Positions 8,501 through 16,673 of a stretch of DNA of 64,000 bases are shown one piece after another. The notes beneath the pieces were generated by a model, which worked only from the letters and a program-made list of their open reading frames with translations, was not told where the DNA came from and did not search any database. Each line of letters begins with the position of its first letter. The first letter of the stretch is position 1. The position numbers and the translations under genes are program-made. The stretch is from contig NZ_JAERJD010000006.1 in assembly GCF_018257795.1 (NCBI RefSeq), positions 124,001-188,000 on the forward strand. The letters run 5' to 3'. Source of the stretch: Citrobacter sp. JGM124. Lineage in GTDB: Bacteria > Pseudomonadota > Gammaproteobacteria > Enterobacterales > Enterobacteriaceae.

Positions 8501-9931
8501 ATGAATCAGAGAAGAATCGGCGCAACATCATTGTCGCAACTACTGGGGCAGTGGCATCATGACACCTCACGGACTCCCGTATATCTGCAACTAACCCATG
8601 CCCTGCGTCTACTGATCCTTGATGGCAGGCTTCCTCTCGACTGTCGTCTGCCGGGCGAAAGAGCCCTTTCAACTGTGCTTGGTATTAGCCGTACCACCCT
8701 GGCATCTGCGCTGGGTTTACTGCGTGAGCAGGGTTACTTAACCAGCCGCCAGGGATCTGGATCGGTCACATTATTACCGGAAGGTCGCCCGCCAGTATCC
8801 CCGCTGCCGATAACAGCACCGATACTTGATCTTTCCAGCGCGTCGCTCAGTGCTGGCCCGGAAATTCACCATGCTTACGCCTCTGCACTGATAGCCTTGC
8901 CAGAACATTTAAACTCAACGGGCTACAGTGGGCAGGGATTATTATCACTACGGGAAGTGATAGCAGAACGCTACTGTGCACGCGGCCTCCCCACAGAGCC
9001 GGGAGAAGTGATGATTGTTAATGGTGCGCTGAATGGGTTGGGGCTAGTACTACGGTTATTAACAGGGCCCGGGGATCGCGTTGTTATCGAAAACCCGACC
9101 TACTCAGTCGCCATCACAACCATTCGTGGCGCCTCATGTCGCCCGGTTTCCATCAGCTTACCCGCTGAAGGCTGGGATGTTGCAGGCCTGGCAGCGACGT
9201 TAGCTCAAACCTCCCCACGACTGGCTTATCTTTTACCCGATTATCATAATCCGACTGGCCGCTGTATGGATGCCATAACACGTCAACACGTTTGCGCCGC
9301 AGCAAGTGCGACAAGAACAACCTTAGTGGCTGATGAAACCCTGGTCGATTTATGGTTTGATACTCCGCCACCACCCCCCTTAGCCGCTTTTGATAAAGGG
9401 GATAATGTCATTACCTTAGGATCAACCAGTAAAAGCTTCTGGGGTGGACTCCGGGTTGGCTGGATAAGAGCATCAAGAAAAACGATCAATGCGTTAATTC
9501 AGGTACGCAACACTTTCGATCTGGGTACCCCTATTCTGGAGCAACTGGCCACTGTAGCCCTGTTCAATGAGTCGGAAAATTTTTTACCAGAACGACGTCG
9601 CATGTTACGTCAACGCCGGGATGACAGCTTTTCGGCTGTGGCAGAGCTCTTTCCCGACTGGAAAACCTGTCAACCAGAAGGTGGGCTCTCCTGGTGGGTA
9701 GAATTACCTCAAGCATTGGCCACAATACTCGCCTCCCATGCGGAGAGCGTGGGGATTCGGATGGGGGCCGGGCCACGATTTGGTGTTGAAGGCGCGTTTG
9801 AACGCTATTTACGGCTGCCATTTACGCTCTCCCCCCCTGAGATGCGGCAAGCCCTGGTGCGTTTACAGCCCATATGGCAACAACTGGTCGCACAAGGTTC
9901 AGAGAGAAGCCGTGGTGGTATTATTGTTTGA
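8501..9931 (+). CDS. MocR-type (GntR/aminotransferase-fold) transcriptional regulator
   Basis: A 476-residue regulator. Residues about 25-95 form a GntR-type winged helix-turn-helix (PVYLQLTHALR, LPGERALSTVLGISRTTL, LLREQGYLTSRQGSGSV). Residues about 115-470 have the fold-type I aminotransferase domain. The PLP-binding lysine is in L-G-S-T-S-K-S-F-W-G-G-L-R-V-G-W near residue 311. The Asn-Pro-Thr-Tyr (ENPTYSV) and PDYHNPTG segments are also present. MocR proteins use the PLP domain as an effector sensor and usually control a divergent neighbour, here the yczE-like gene. A well-formed terminator follows. The 178-base gap to the divergent gene must hold the operators, but I could not pick out convincing repeats in it. 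Confidence 0.9.
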   Translation: MNQRRIGATSLSQLLGQWHHDTSRTPVYLQLTHALRLLILDGRLPLDCRLPGERALSTVLGISRTTLASALGLLREQGYLTSRQGSGSVTLLPEGRPPVSPLPITAPILDLSSASLSAGPEIHHAYASALIALPEHLNSTGYSGQGLLSLREVIAERYCARGLPTEPGEVMIVNGALNGLGLVLRLLTGPGDRVVIENPTYSVAITTIRGASCRPVSISLPAEGWDVAGLAATLAQTSPRLAYLLPDYHNPTGRCMDAITRQHVCAAASATRTTLVADETLVDLWFDTPPPPPLAAFDKGDNVITLGSTSKSFWGGLRVGWIRASRKTINALIQVRNTFDLGTPILEQLATVALFNESENFLPERRRMLRQRRDDSFSAVAELFPDWKTCQPEGGLSWWVELPQALATILASHAESVGIRMGAGPRFGVEGAFERYLRLPFTLSPPEMRQALVRLQPIWQQLVAQGSERSRGGIIV

Positions 9932-10015
9932 GTGCAGGGAGCCCTGTTTCACCGGGCTGAATTTTCTGGCAGGTAAAAAATACCCCGTGGATTTGAGGCT
10001 GGCAGAGTAGCAGCT

Positions 10016-10042
10016 AAAAGCGGCCTCTGATGACCGCTTTTT
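10016..10042 (+). terminator. terminator of the MocR-type gene
   Basis: AAAAGCGG (10016-10023) pairs with CCGCTTTT (10034-10041) and ends in a run of five T's. Confidence 0.75.
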
Positions 10043-10049
10043 GATGCCA

Positions 10050-10068
10050 AAACCATCAATGATGGTTT
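10050..10068 (-). terminator. terminator-like hairpin after the ribbon-helix-helix gene
   Basis: AAACCATCA and TGATGGTTT are inverted. Read on the minus strand, the hairpin ends in TGGTTTT and lies 31 bases past the stop of the convergent small gene. Confidence 0.55.
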
Positions 10069-10098
10069 CACGTTCAAATCAGGAAGGCTGATTGAAAA

Positions 10099-10356
10099 TT
10101 ATTTTTTCTTCTTTAATAGTTTACGTAATGCTTTGATTTCATTGTCACTCAGCGGTGGCACTCGCTTCTCTTCAGTATGCTGATTGTCCACTTCGCTTTC
10201 TTCGATCGCACTGTCTTCTTCAAGAATTATTTTTAGTGCTTTCGTTAATAACTCTTCCGTTACCGAACCGAGAGTTTCTTGTTTTTCTTCGGCATAGAGA
10301 CGAATTTTTTCTTTTAGTTCACTGCTTATTTTCACATTAAGTGTGACGCTGGTCAT
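10099..10356 (-). CDS. orphan ribbon-helix-helix-like protein
   Basis: An 85-residue protein. Residues 1-45 look like a ribbon-helix-helix DNA-binding domain: a short strand T-S-V-T-L-N-V-K-I, then two helices (SSELKEKIRLYAEEKQ and TEELLTKALKII). The middle is acidic (about residues 46-62), and the end is a basic helix finishing L-L-K-K-K-K. The start at 10356 is chosen because GAGG lies 8 bases upstream and the domain starts cleanly there. The open frame continues upstream to 10503 in implausible sequence. Such proteins are often antitoxins or plasmid/chromosomal repressors. No toxin gene is next to it. The target is unknown, and autoregulation is likely by analogy. Confidence 0.6.
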   Translation of the reverse strand: MTSVTLNVKISSELKEKIRLYAEEKQETLGSVTEELLTKALKIILEEDSAIEESEVDNQHTEEKRVPPLSDNEIKALRKLLKKKK

Positions 10357-10790
10357 ATTCTGCCTCAGAAACGTAAAAAGGAGTGTTTTAAATACTATAA
10401 CGACGTATAAAAATCCAGCCAGTGATGAAAATTTAATATTTCTGTCATATAAGTCCATTACCAAAAAACTGTCATACCAACCGCAGTGTCGTGTACTTCC
10501 CACTGTCTTTTCCAGAAAGCATCCCTGGCCTGGGCGAATATCCTCCCACCAAAATAACCCTGCATTTATAGTGGTGTATTTAAATGATCACATAAAGGAC
10601 TGGCATCATATAGAAAAACAATAAACCAATAATAAGATCTTCATAACCACAGAATTAATATAAACCATTCCGTCAACTCAATTACCTTCATTAATAAATT
10701 GGTTCTGGAAATAAACACAATGAAAAATAATACATATAAAATTAATTCATAAACAATATATATAATTAATCTTTTAAATAACAATTAACG
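10357..10790. other. AT-rich intergenic region
   Basis: Strongly AT-rich between about 10620 and 10790, with no frame I would call a gene. It separates the divergent ribbon-helix-helix and metal-exporter genes and so should hold both promoters. I could not single out convincing -35/-10 pairs. Confidence 0.4.
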
Positions 10791-10810
10791 TCATTAGCAA
10801 TCATTAGCAT
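10791..10810. repeat. tandem 10-base repeat upstream of the metal exporter
   Basis: TCATTAGCAA at 10791-10800 is followed immediately by TCATTAGCAT at 10801-10810. This is a direct repeat with a period of one helical turn, 114 bases before the exporter start. It could be an operator for a metal-responsive or other regulator. It does not match the Fur, Zur or MntR consensus well. Confidence 0.4.
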
Positions 10811-10924
10811 TTACATAAAATACCCGTATGCATATTTTCAAAAACAACACAAACAGTTAGCTGAAAAGAAAACCATCGGGTATTATTCACTTGTCAGAAC
10901 ATTCACACTTCAAGAGTATTAAGG

Positions 10925-11839
10925 ATGATAAATATAGAAAACGATAATAAATATCATGTTCGTTCACGTGCGGCACGTAATAGCACCCTCGTGAGCGTCG
11001 TCATAAATCTCTTTCTATCTTGTTTCCAGGTTATCGCGGGCATATTTTCAGGCTCTCAGGGGTTGATTGCTGACGGGATGCACTCTTTTTCTGATCTGGT
11101 TGCCGACTTTGTGGTACTGATAGCCAATAAAAAAAGCCGTAAACCCAGGGACGAGGACCACCATTATGGTCACTGGCGTTATGAAAATGGCGCCTCACTG
11201 ATTATTGGTGCCTTATTATGCCTGGTTGGTGCAGGAATGTTGTGGTCTGCAATGGGCAAATTATGGCACCCGGAAGCAATACCCGAAGTGCATATGATAG
11301 CCTTGTGGGTCGCTTTAGGGGCTATAGGCATCAAAGAGTTACTATTCCGTTATATGCTGAAAATAGCCAAGAAAGTACAGTCTTCTATGCTGGTTGCTAA
11401 CGCATGGCATGCTCGCTCAGATGCGGCATCATCGATCGTGGTCGCGTTGGGCATCATCGGTAATCTGGCTGGATTTCCATGGTTTGATCCTGTTGCCGCC
11501 ATGGTAGTCGGCGTGATGATTGGCCTGATGGGCTACCGTTTCACCAGGGACGCATTACATGACTTGATGGACCGCTCAGTCGACATACAGACAGAACAAG
11601 AGATTAAAAATACAATTCTTGCGGTACCGGGAGTAGACGGCCTGCATGATTTAAAAACCCGTAAAGCAGGCGACCTTATTCTGGTGGATGCTCACCTGGA
11701 AGTGAACGCCTGGCTCTCCGTCAAAGAGGGGCATGACATTGCGGTTGCCGTCAGAGCACAAGTGCTGAAAGACCATCAAGTACTCAATATTATGCTGCAT
11801 GTTGACCCGGTAATGCCCCCCCATGGGGGAAATAGCTAG
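10925..11839 (+). CDS. cation diffusion facilitator (CDF) metal exporter
   Basis: A 304-residue inner-membrane protein with six predicted membrane segments and a cytoplasmic C-terminal domain from about residue 205 (ending NIMLHVDPV). CDF proteins export divalent metal ions in exchange for protons. The metal site shows H-S-F-S-D in helix 2 (residues about 53-57) and H-A-R-S-D in helix 5 (about 161-165). This HxxxD/HxxxD pattern is typical of zinc-type members such as ZitB, in contrast to the D-D/H-D pattern of FieF. The segment HHYGHWRYENG near residue 80 is characteristic. A weak ribosome site AAGAG lies 8 bases upstream. The specific metal is inferred, not shown. It is a single-gene unit closed by a terminator. 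Confidence 0.9.
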   Translation: MINIENDNKYHVRSRAARNSTLVSVVINLFLSCFQVIAGIFSGSQGLIADGMHSFSDLVADFVVLIANKKSRKPRDEDHHYGHWRYENGASLIIGALLCLVGAGMLWSAMGKLWHPEAIPEVHMIALWVALGAIGIKELLFRYMLKIAKKVQSSMLVANAWHARSDAASSIVVALGIIGNLAGFPWFDPVAAMVVGVMIGLMGYRFTRDALHDLMDRSVDIQTEQEIKNTILAVPGVDGLHDLKTRKAGDLILVDAHLEVNAWLSVKEGHDIAVAVRAQVLKDHQVLNIMLHVDPVMPPHGGNS

Positions 11840-11965
11840 GCTGACCAATTTATTGTTCATGACAACGTGCCGCATTCGGCCAACATCCACGTACCAGTCG
11901 TTGGGGTTCCTGCCTCTTTCAAACCGATGTTTGACTTCTTTCGGTAAGTTTGTGCTTTAATGAAT

Positions 11966-11984
11966 AGGGGCTTACGCCCCTTTT
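11966..11984 (+). terminator. terminator of the CDF gene
   Basis: AGGGGC and GCCCCT form a short GC-rich stem with a 4-base TTAC loop, followed by TTTT. It lies about 125 bases after the stop codon. Confidence 0.75.
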
Positions 11985-12252
11985 CAGGACAATGACAACC
12001 GGCATAAGCGTTAACCCATTGAAAATACAAAACCAATTAAAAAGTCATGTCTTCTGTCACTGACCTGTCAGATGGGTTTCACTGCACAATTGATAATATT
12101 TATAATAATGAATATTATAATACAGATAATAACGTTGGTAGTAATTTCAGTATTGATGGGTTATCGCCGGGAAAGTCATGATGCCAATACTTAATCCAGA
12201 TATAATTAATGAAACCAATCTAATAAATTAGACATTATACAGCGAGAAAAAA
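11985..12252. other. AT-rich intergenic region upstream of the unknown gene
   Basis: No supported gene. An 8-bp inverted repeat, ATAATATT (12093-12100) and AATATTAT (12111-12118), lies in a very AT-rich patch. It may simply reflect composition. Confidence 0.35.
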
Positions 12253-13020
12253 ATGGGGTTTATAGGGTTCATCATTATCTTGTGGTTAGTTTACATAGCC
12301 ATTAAAGGTTACAACAAGGCCAAAACAAGAAAGTATAATGCAGTAATAGTACGGGCAAAAAGAAGCCTCAGTGAAACAAAAGACATCTGTTATCCGACAT
12401 GGTTTAATAATAACAATAAGCGACATCAATTCATTGATGTCGTGAGAACGCTGAGTCTTAAACAGGGTGTGCCAGCACCCTATTTAGATAAAATGTTTAA
12501 AAGCGAGGAGTTTTTTCGTGTCGTCATCATGAAATTTACTGCTATCCTGGAACAGAATAAATTAGGTTTCACGTCACAAATGGTCGGCACAAGCGATCTA
12601 ATCAGGGATATGTGGGATGAAGGTATGGAATTGCCGCCGTCACAATCAACGCTTAATAAAATTAATCAATTTCTTGATACAAAAATTTTTAACAGTGTTG
12701 ATGCCTCAGCCGTAGCCACTCATTTATATCTTGGTGCTCATTTTTTACATGCTATAGAAATTTATAGTAACCCGCGGGCCGTGTCTTTTGAAAAAAAATA
12801 TAGTCATACCATGTCTAATGAAGTGAAAATATATTTTGATAAAATAGACGTGACAAATGGCCGTAAGCACATGGAGACATATCATCCAAACTGCCGTATT
12901 GATATGGCTGAGATTGACCGGTTCATTTCCTCTTGCTGTGATAAGACATCTGCAGACGAACTGCTCGTACTTAAGCTGTTAAGTGCGGTGAAAATTATTG
13001 AGGACTGGAAACTCAGGTAA
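12253..13020 (+). CDS. membrane-anchored protein of unknown function
   Basis: A 255-residue protein that I do not recognise. Residues 2-18 (GFIGFIIILWLVYIAIK) form one hydrophobic helix followed by a Lys/Arg-rich stretch, so the bulk should lie in the cytoplasm. The rest is mostly helical, with scattered Cys residues (a Ser-Ser-Cys-Cys near residue 230) and no catalytic motif I know. It is encoded in AT-rich sequence unlike the backbone genes to the right, and it stands alone between two transcription units. A GAG-type ribosome site lies 7 bases before the ATG. The long uninterrupted frame and the anchored layout favour a real gene, possibly recently acquired. Confidence 0.6.
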   Translation: MGFIGFIIILWLVYIAIKGYNKAKTRKYNAVIVRAKRSLSETKDICYPTWFNNNNKRHQFIDVVRTLSLKQGVPAPYLDKMFKSEEFFRVVIMKFTAILEQNKLGFTSQMVGTSDLIRDMWDEGMELPPSQSTLNKINQFLDTKIFNSVDASAVATHLYLGAHFLHAIEIYSNPRAVSFEKKYSHTMSNEVKIYFDKIDVTNGRKHMETYHPNCRIDMAEIDRFISSCCDKTSADELLVLKLLSAVKIIEDWKLR

Positions 13021-13241
13021 TAGCATGGGAAAGGTGCATCTCTGCGGGTACATCTTTTTGTTTATCTGATATCAGATGATTTTTAAGGTGCCGGAGGCAT
13101 TAATACCAGGAATAAAAGCGCCCTTCTGGCCTGCCCTCATTCCGATTGATGCGCTGAAATGTGCACCGATGTTTTACTTTTTGAGTTTCAGAAGAACATT
13201 CGTTACAGCGATAGCGAATTATCAATGAATTACCTGGAATT

Positions 13242-13355
13242 GGGTGGGGGCCCTACCAGCTACATCCCGGCACACACGACGCCTGCTGCGGCTGCTTCCT
13301 TCCGGACCTGACCGAGTTCACAAGTTAGTGTTGCGGGAGAACCAATAGGGCCCCC
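13242..13355 (-). ncRNA. ffs: 4.5S RNA (signal recognition particle RNA)
   Basis: 114 bases, the same length as E. coli 4.5S RNA. Read on the minus strand, the ends GGGGGCCCTATTGG and ATGTAGCTGGTAGGGCCCCC pair to close the long hairpin. The apical domain has the conserved GGTCAGGTCCGGAAGGAAGC, with the GGAA tetraloop that binds Ffh. It forms the SRP that targets nascent membrane proteins. The neighbour ybaZ is the same as in E. coli. The 221 bases to the left (13021-13241) hold no gene I can support. Confidence 0.97.
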
Positions 13356-13387
13356 ATTGAGGGCGTTGTTATCCAACGCGCAGGCGC

Positions 13388-13416
13388 ATTATCCACATTG
13401 ACTGGGGTAATTGCAA
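13388..13416 (-). promoter_or_regulatory. predicted ffs promoter
   Basis: On the minus strand TTGCAA (13411-13416) and GATAAT (13388-13393) are spaced by 17 bases. Transcription would start about 25 bases before the mature RNA, which agrees with the RNase P-removed 5' leader known for E. coli 4.5S RNA. Confidence 0.65.
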
Positions 13417-13511
13417 GGCACGTCAGGTTAGATGTTGTTTTATTGTGCATTTATCCCTTGGTGAGTACCCTGTCGGCGGCTATTCTAAGCGGCTTAATTC
13501 AGGAGACAAGC

Positions 13512-13823
13512 ATGGATAACCACGACTCTTTCCCCCAGCGGGTTTATCAAATCCTTGCCGCGATCCCAGAAGGGTACGTGACCACCTATGGCGATATCGC
13601 ATTACTGGCAGGCTCACCACGCGCAGCTCGCCAAGTAGGGGGCGTATTGAAACGCTTGCCAGAAGGGAGTCGCCTTCCCTGGCATCGGGTCGTTAATCGC
13701 ATGGGGTTATTGTCATTAACTGGCCCGGACTTTTTACGCCAGCGGGCCGCACTGGTGGCTGAAGGTATTCCGGTTTCCGGTGATGGCCAAATAGATATGG
13801 CACGTTATCGCTGGCGTATTTAA
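13512..13823 (+). CDS. ybaZ: alkyltransferase-like DNA repair protein (ATL)
   Basis: A 103-residue protein resembling the C-terminal DNA-binding domain of O6-alkylguanine-DNA alkyltransferase. The active-site motif P-C-H-R is P-W-H-R here (LPWHRVVNR). The acceptor cysteine is replaced by tryptophan, which defines ATL proteins. They bind O6-alkylguanine without repairing it and hand the lesion to nucleotide excision repair. E. coli YbaZ matches along the whole domain (EGYVTTYGD, GSPRAARQVGGVLKRLPEG). I start at ATG 13512 because AGGAG lies at 13501-13505. The upstream in-frame extension from 13398 overlaps the ffs promoter region and looks non-coding. Confidence 0.95.
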   Translation: MDNHDSFPQRVYQILAAIPEGYVTTYGDIALLAGSPRAARQVGGVLKRLPEGSRLPWHRVVNRMGLLSLTGPDFLRQRAALVAEGIPVSGDGQIDMARYRWRI

Positions 13824-13939
13824 ACCGTCACAACGCCCCACCCTCGCGTTAGATACACCGATGGCAGCATGACTCCCTGATAAAAGTGGCGACATGTTAT
13901 AATCGCCCCCGTTTCGCTTTCCCCTGTTGAGGACATTTT

Positions 13940-14800
13940 ATGAGCCAGGCGCTGAGTAATTTATTAGCATTGCTTAATCTGGAAAAGATTGAAGAAGGAC
14001 TGTTCCGTGGTCAGAGCGAGGACTTAGGCTTACGACAGGTATTTGGCGGGCAAGTCATTGGTCAGGCTCTCTATGCGGCAAAAGAGACCGTGCCAGAGGA
14101 ACGACTGGTACACTCATTTCACAGTTATTTTCTGCGTCCTGGGGATAGCCAGAAACCGATTGTTTACGATGTTGAAACCTTACGTGATGGTAACAGCTTC
14201 AGTGCTCGTCGAGTTTCGGCCATTCAGAATGGTAAACCGGTCTTTTATATGACCGCCTCTTTCCAGGCACCGGAAGCCGGTTTTGAACATCAAAAACAAA
14301 TGCCGGAAGTAACTGGTCCCCAAAAACTGCCGTCAGAAACTGACATAGCCCGTTCATTGGAAAAATTCTTACCACCGGTATTTAAAGAGAAATTTCTCTG
14401 TGAAAGGCCTATCGAAATGCGCCCCGTGGTGTTTCATAATCCACTTAAAGGCCATATTGATGCCCCTGTGCGCCAAACCTGGATGCGGGCGAATGGTCAA
14501 ATGCCGGATGATTTGCAAACACATCAGTTACTGCTGGGTTATGCCTCTGATTTTAACTTCCTGCCCACGGCCCTACAGCCTCAGGGGTTAGGCTTCCTGG
14601 AGCCAGGCATGCAAGTGGCAACGATTGACCACTCCATGTGGTTCCACCGCCCATTCAACTTTAGTGACTGGTTACTGTATAGCGTAGAGAGCACTTCGGC
14701 TTCAAACGCGCGAGGTTTTGTTCGTGGTGAATTCTATAATCAACAAGGTGAGTTGATCGCATCAAGCGTGCAGGAAGGGGTCATCAGACAGCGTAGTTAA
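13940..14800 (+). CDS. tesB: acyl-CoA thioesterase II
   Basis: TesB, 286 residues, the same length as in E. coli. It hydrolyses medium- and long-chain acyl-CoA esters to free fatty acids and CoA. Two hot-dog domains are visible: the N-terminal one with [14 protein letters not shown] and [12 protein letters not shown], and the C-terminal one with the segment [10 protein letters not shown] (the catalytic Asp region) and [10 protein letters not shown]. The end [14 protein letters not shown] is typical. It converges with amtB, as in E. coli. The ybaY gene that lies between ybaZ and tesB in E. coli is absent. Confidence 0.97.
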   Translation: MSQALSNLLALLNLEKIEEGLFRGQSEDLGLRQVFGGQVIGQALYAAKETVPEERLVHSFHSYFLRPGDSQKPIVYDVETLRDGNSFSARRVSAIQNGKPVFYMTASFQAPEAGFEHQKQMPEVTGPQKLPSETDIARSLEKFLPPVFKEKFLCERPIEMRPVVFHNPLKGHIDAPVRQTWMRANGQMPDDLQTHQLLLGYASDFNFLPTALQPQGLGFLEPGMQVATIDHSMWFHRPFNFSDWLLYSVESTSASNARGFVRGEFYNQQGELIASSVQEGVIRQRS

Positions 14801-14805
14801 TATAT

Positions 14806-14835
14806 TTATCCCTCGCCTTTTCAGACGAGGGATAA
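14806..14835. terminator. hairpin between convergent tesB and amtB
   Basis: TTATCCCTCG and CGAGGGATAA form a perfect 10-bp stem around a 10-base loop, between two convergent genes. T-tracts are poor on both sides, so it is called partly by position. Confidence 0.55.
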
Positions 14836-14853
14836 AAAGAACAACCGGTTTAC

Positions 14854-16149
14854 TTAGTTATTATAAGCACTTTCGCCATGGCTGTTGACATCCAGCCCTT
14901 CACGTTCATGCTCTTCACTCACACGGACACCCACAGTCATATCAGCCAGTTTAAAGCCAATGTAAGCCACTACACCAGACCAGACCAGGGTAATGGCAAT
15001 GCTTTCCAGCTGAACCAGAACTTGGTGCCCCATGGTCATATCAGCAGCGAAACCTACACCACCAAGAGATGTTGCAGCAAAAACACCGGTCAGGATACAA
15101 CCCACAATGCCACAAACGCCATGGACACCAAACACATCACAAGGGTCATCCACACGCAGCCATTTTTTCAGTAAGGTCACACCCCACAATCCAGCAAAAC
15201 CACTCACGATACCGATGATCAGCGCCCCACCGACACCGACGAAACCACAAGCAGGGGTGATACCAACCAGGCCGGCAATTGCCCCAGAACACGCCCCTAA
15301 TAAAGAAGGTTTACCACGTAATGTCCACTCACCAAATACCCATCCCAGGATACCGGCAGCGGTAGCAATCAAGGTGTTAATAAAGGCCAGCCCCGCAATG
15401 TTATCTGCCCCACCAGCCGAGCCCGCATTGAAGCCATACCAGCCGATATAGAGCATCGCAGTACCAATAAATACCATTGGCAGGTTATGGGGTTTAAAGG
15501 CTTCTTTACCAAAGCCACTCCGTTTACCCATAAAATAAGCACCTACCAGGCCCGCAATCGCGGCATTGATGTGCACCACGGTACCGCCAGCAAAGTCTAA
15601 TGCCCCATGAGACCCTAACAGACCGCCCCCCCAGACCATATGGGCAATAGGCACATAAGATAACGTGAACCAGACCGCCACAAAGATCAGCACTGCCGAG
15701 AAACGGACGCGTTCAGCCAACGCACCAACAACCAGCGCAACAGTGATACAGGCAAAGGACCCCTGGAACGCCACATGAATATACTGATAAATAGACCCCA
15801 TGACCGTGTCAGTCTGGAGCCCCTTTAACATGGCCCAGTCGAAGTTGCCAAAGAAATTGTTACCAGGGCCGAAGGTGAGTGAGTAACCATAAACGACCCA
15901 CAGTATGCACACCATGGCAAAACTGACAATAATTTGTGACATCATAGAGAGCACGTTTTTGGCGCGGATAAGGCCACCGTAAAAGAGCGCCAGTCCAGGG
16001 ATTGTCATAAACAGAACCAGTGCGGTGCAAATCATCATAAAAGCATTGTCGGCTTTATCAGCAACCGCAACAGCTGCTGGGGCGGCCATTGCCAATGATG
16101 GCACCATAGCCAGACCGCTAAAAGCCAAGTATGAGGTCAGTCTTTTCAT
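14854..16149 (-). CDS. amtB: ammonium channel
   Basis: AmtB, about 431 residues, is the trimeric inner-membrane channel for ammonium/ammonia. A cleavable signal peptide ends near residue 22 (SLAMA/AP), followed by 11 membrane helices. The twin-histidine pore residues lie in I-P-I-A-H-M-V-W-G-G-G and D-V-F-G-V-H-G-V-C-G, and the characteristic NPMV-like gating segments are preserved (FGVHGVCGIVGC). I start at the ATG at 16149, where a GGATGG ribosome site fits. An ATG three codons upstream (16158) is possible. It follows glnK by 27 bases in one operon. GlnK blocks the pore when nitrogen becomes plentiful. Confidence 0.97.
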   Translation of the reverse strand: MKRLTSYLAFSGLAMVPSLAMAAPAAVAVADKADNAFMMICTALVLFMTIPGLALFYGGLIRAKNVLSMMSQIIVSFAMVCILWVVYGYSLTFGPGNNFFGNFDWAMLKGLQTDTVMGSIYQYIHVAFQGSFACITVALVVGALAERVRFSAVLIFVAVWFTLSYVPIAHMVWGGGLLGSHGALDFAGGTVVHINAAIAGLVGAYFMGKRSGFGKEAFKPHNLPMVFIGTAMLYIGWYGFNAGSAGGADNIAGLAFINTLIATAAGILGWVFGEWTLRGKPSLLGACSGAIAGLVGITPACGFVGVGGALIIGIVSGFAGLWGVTLLKKWLRVDDPCDVFGVHGVCGIVGCILTGVFAATSLGGVGFAADMTMGHQVLVQLESIAITLVWSGVVAYIGFKLADMTVGVRVSEEHEREGLDVNSHGESAYNN

Positions 16150-16176
16150 ATTTTCCATCCGTCTGCGGTCAATTAA

Positions 16177-16515
16177 TTACAGGGCGTCTTCATCAGTTTC
16201 ACCGGTACGAATCCGGATTACGCGTTGTAACTCAGTCACAAAAATCTTGCCGTCACCGATTTTCCCGGTCCAGGCTGATTTACTCATCACATCAATGACT
16301 TCATCGAGTTGTTCGTCACTGATCGCAACATCTATCTTCACTTTAGGCAGGAAATTGACATTATATTCCGCCCCTCGATATAGCTCGGCATGTCCTTTCT
16401 GGCGCCCGAAGCCTTTCACTTCTGTCACCGTCAGACCCTGAATACCGATTACAGAGAGCGCTTCACGTACATCCTCGAGTTTGAATGGCTTGATAACCAC
16501 AGTAACCAGCTTCAT
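16177..16515 (-). CDS. glnK: PII-type nitrogen signalling protein GlnK
   Basis: GlnK, 112 residues, the same as in E. coli. It is a trimeric PII protein that reads 2-oxoglutarate, ATP/ADP and, through GlnD, glutamine, and that regulates AmtB by plugging it. The T-loop holds Tyr51 (R-G-A-E-Y-N-V-N-F), the uridylylation site. The C-terminal signature K-I-F-V-T-E-L-Q-R-V-I-R-I-R-T-G-E is intact. It is the first gene of glnK-amtB, directly preceded by a sigma54 promoter and NtrC sites. It is therefore expected to be strongly induced under nitrogen limitation. Confidence 0.98.
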   Translation of the reverse strand: MKLVTVVIKPFKLEDVREALSVIGIQGLTVTEVKGFGRQKGHAELYRGAEYNVNFLPKVKIDVAISDEQLDEVIDVMSKSAWTGKIGDGKIFVTELQRVIRIRTGETDEDAL

Positions 16516-16564
16516 TGTTCCTCTCCTCTTAAGATCAGGTCCTTGCCTGTATATAATGTTTAAA

Positions 16565-16580
16565 GCAAGTCCCGTGCCAA
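16565..16580 (-). promoter_or_regulatory. sigma54 promoter of glnK-amtB
   Basis: On the minus strand, TTGGCAC-N5-TTGC (GC doublet of TTGC in place) matches the sigma54 consensus TGGCAC-N5-TTGC exactly. It lies 50 bases before the glnK start. Confidence 0.92.
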
Positions 16581-16673
16581 TAATTCAGCGAACGTTTTTT
16601 AGTGGTGTGAGAGGGAAGATTGAAGCCTCAGAGGTGGGTCTTAAGTAGATTGTTATATTTGAGGCAAAAATAA

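Noticed and set aside
10504-10790. Search for a toxin gene beside the ribbon-helix-helix protein
   Set aside because: No frame with a start, ribosome site and plausible composition was found.
13398-13511. Longer ybaZ start at 13398
   Set aside because: The extension covers the ffs promoter region, while ATG 13512 has AGGAG at proper spacing.
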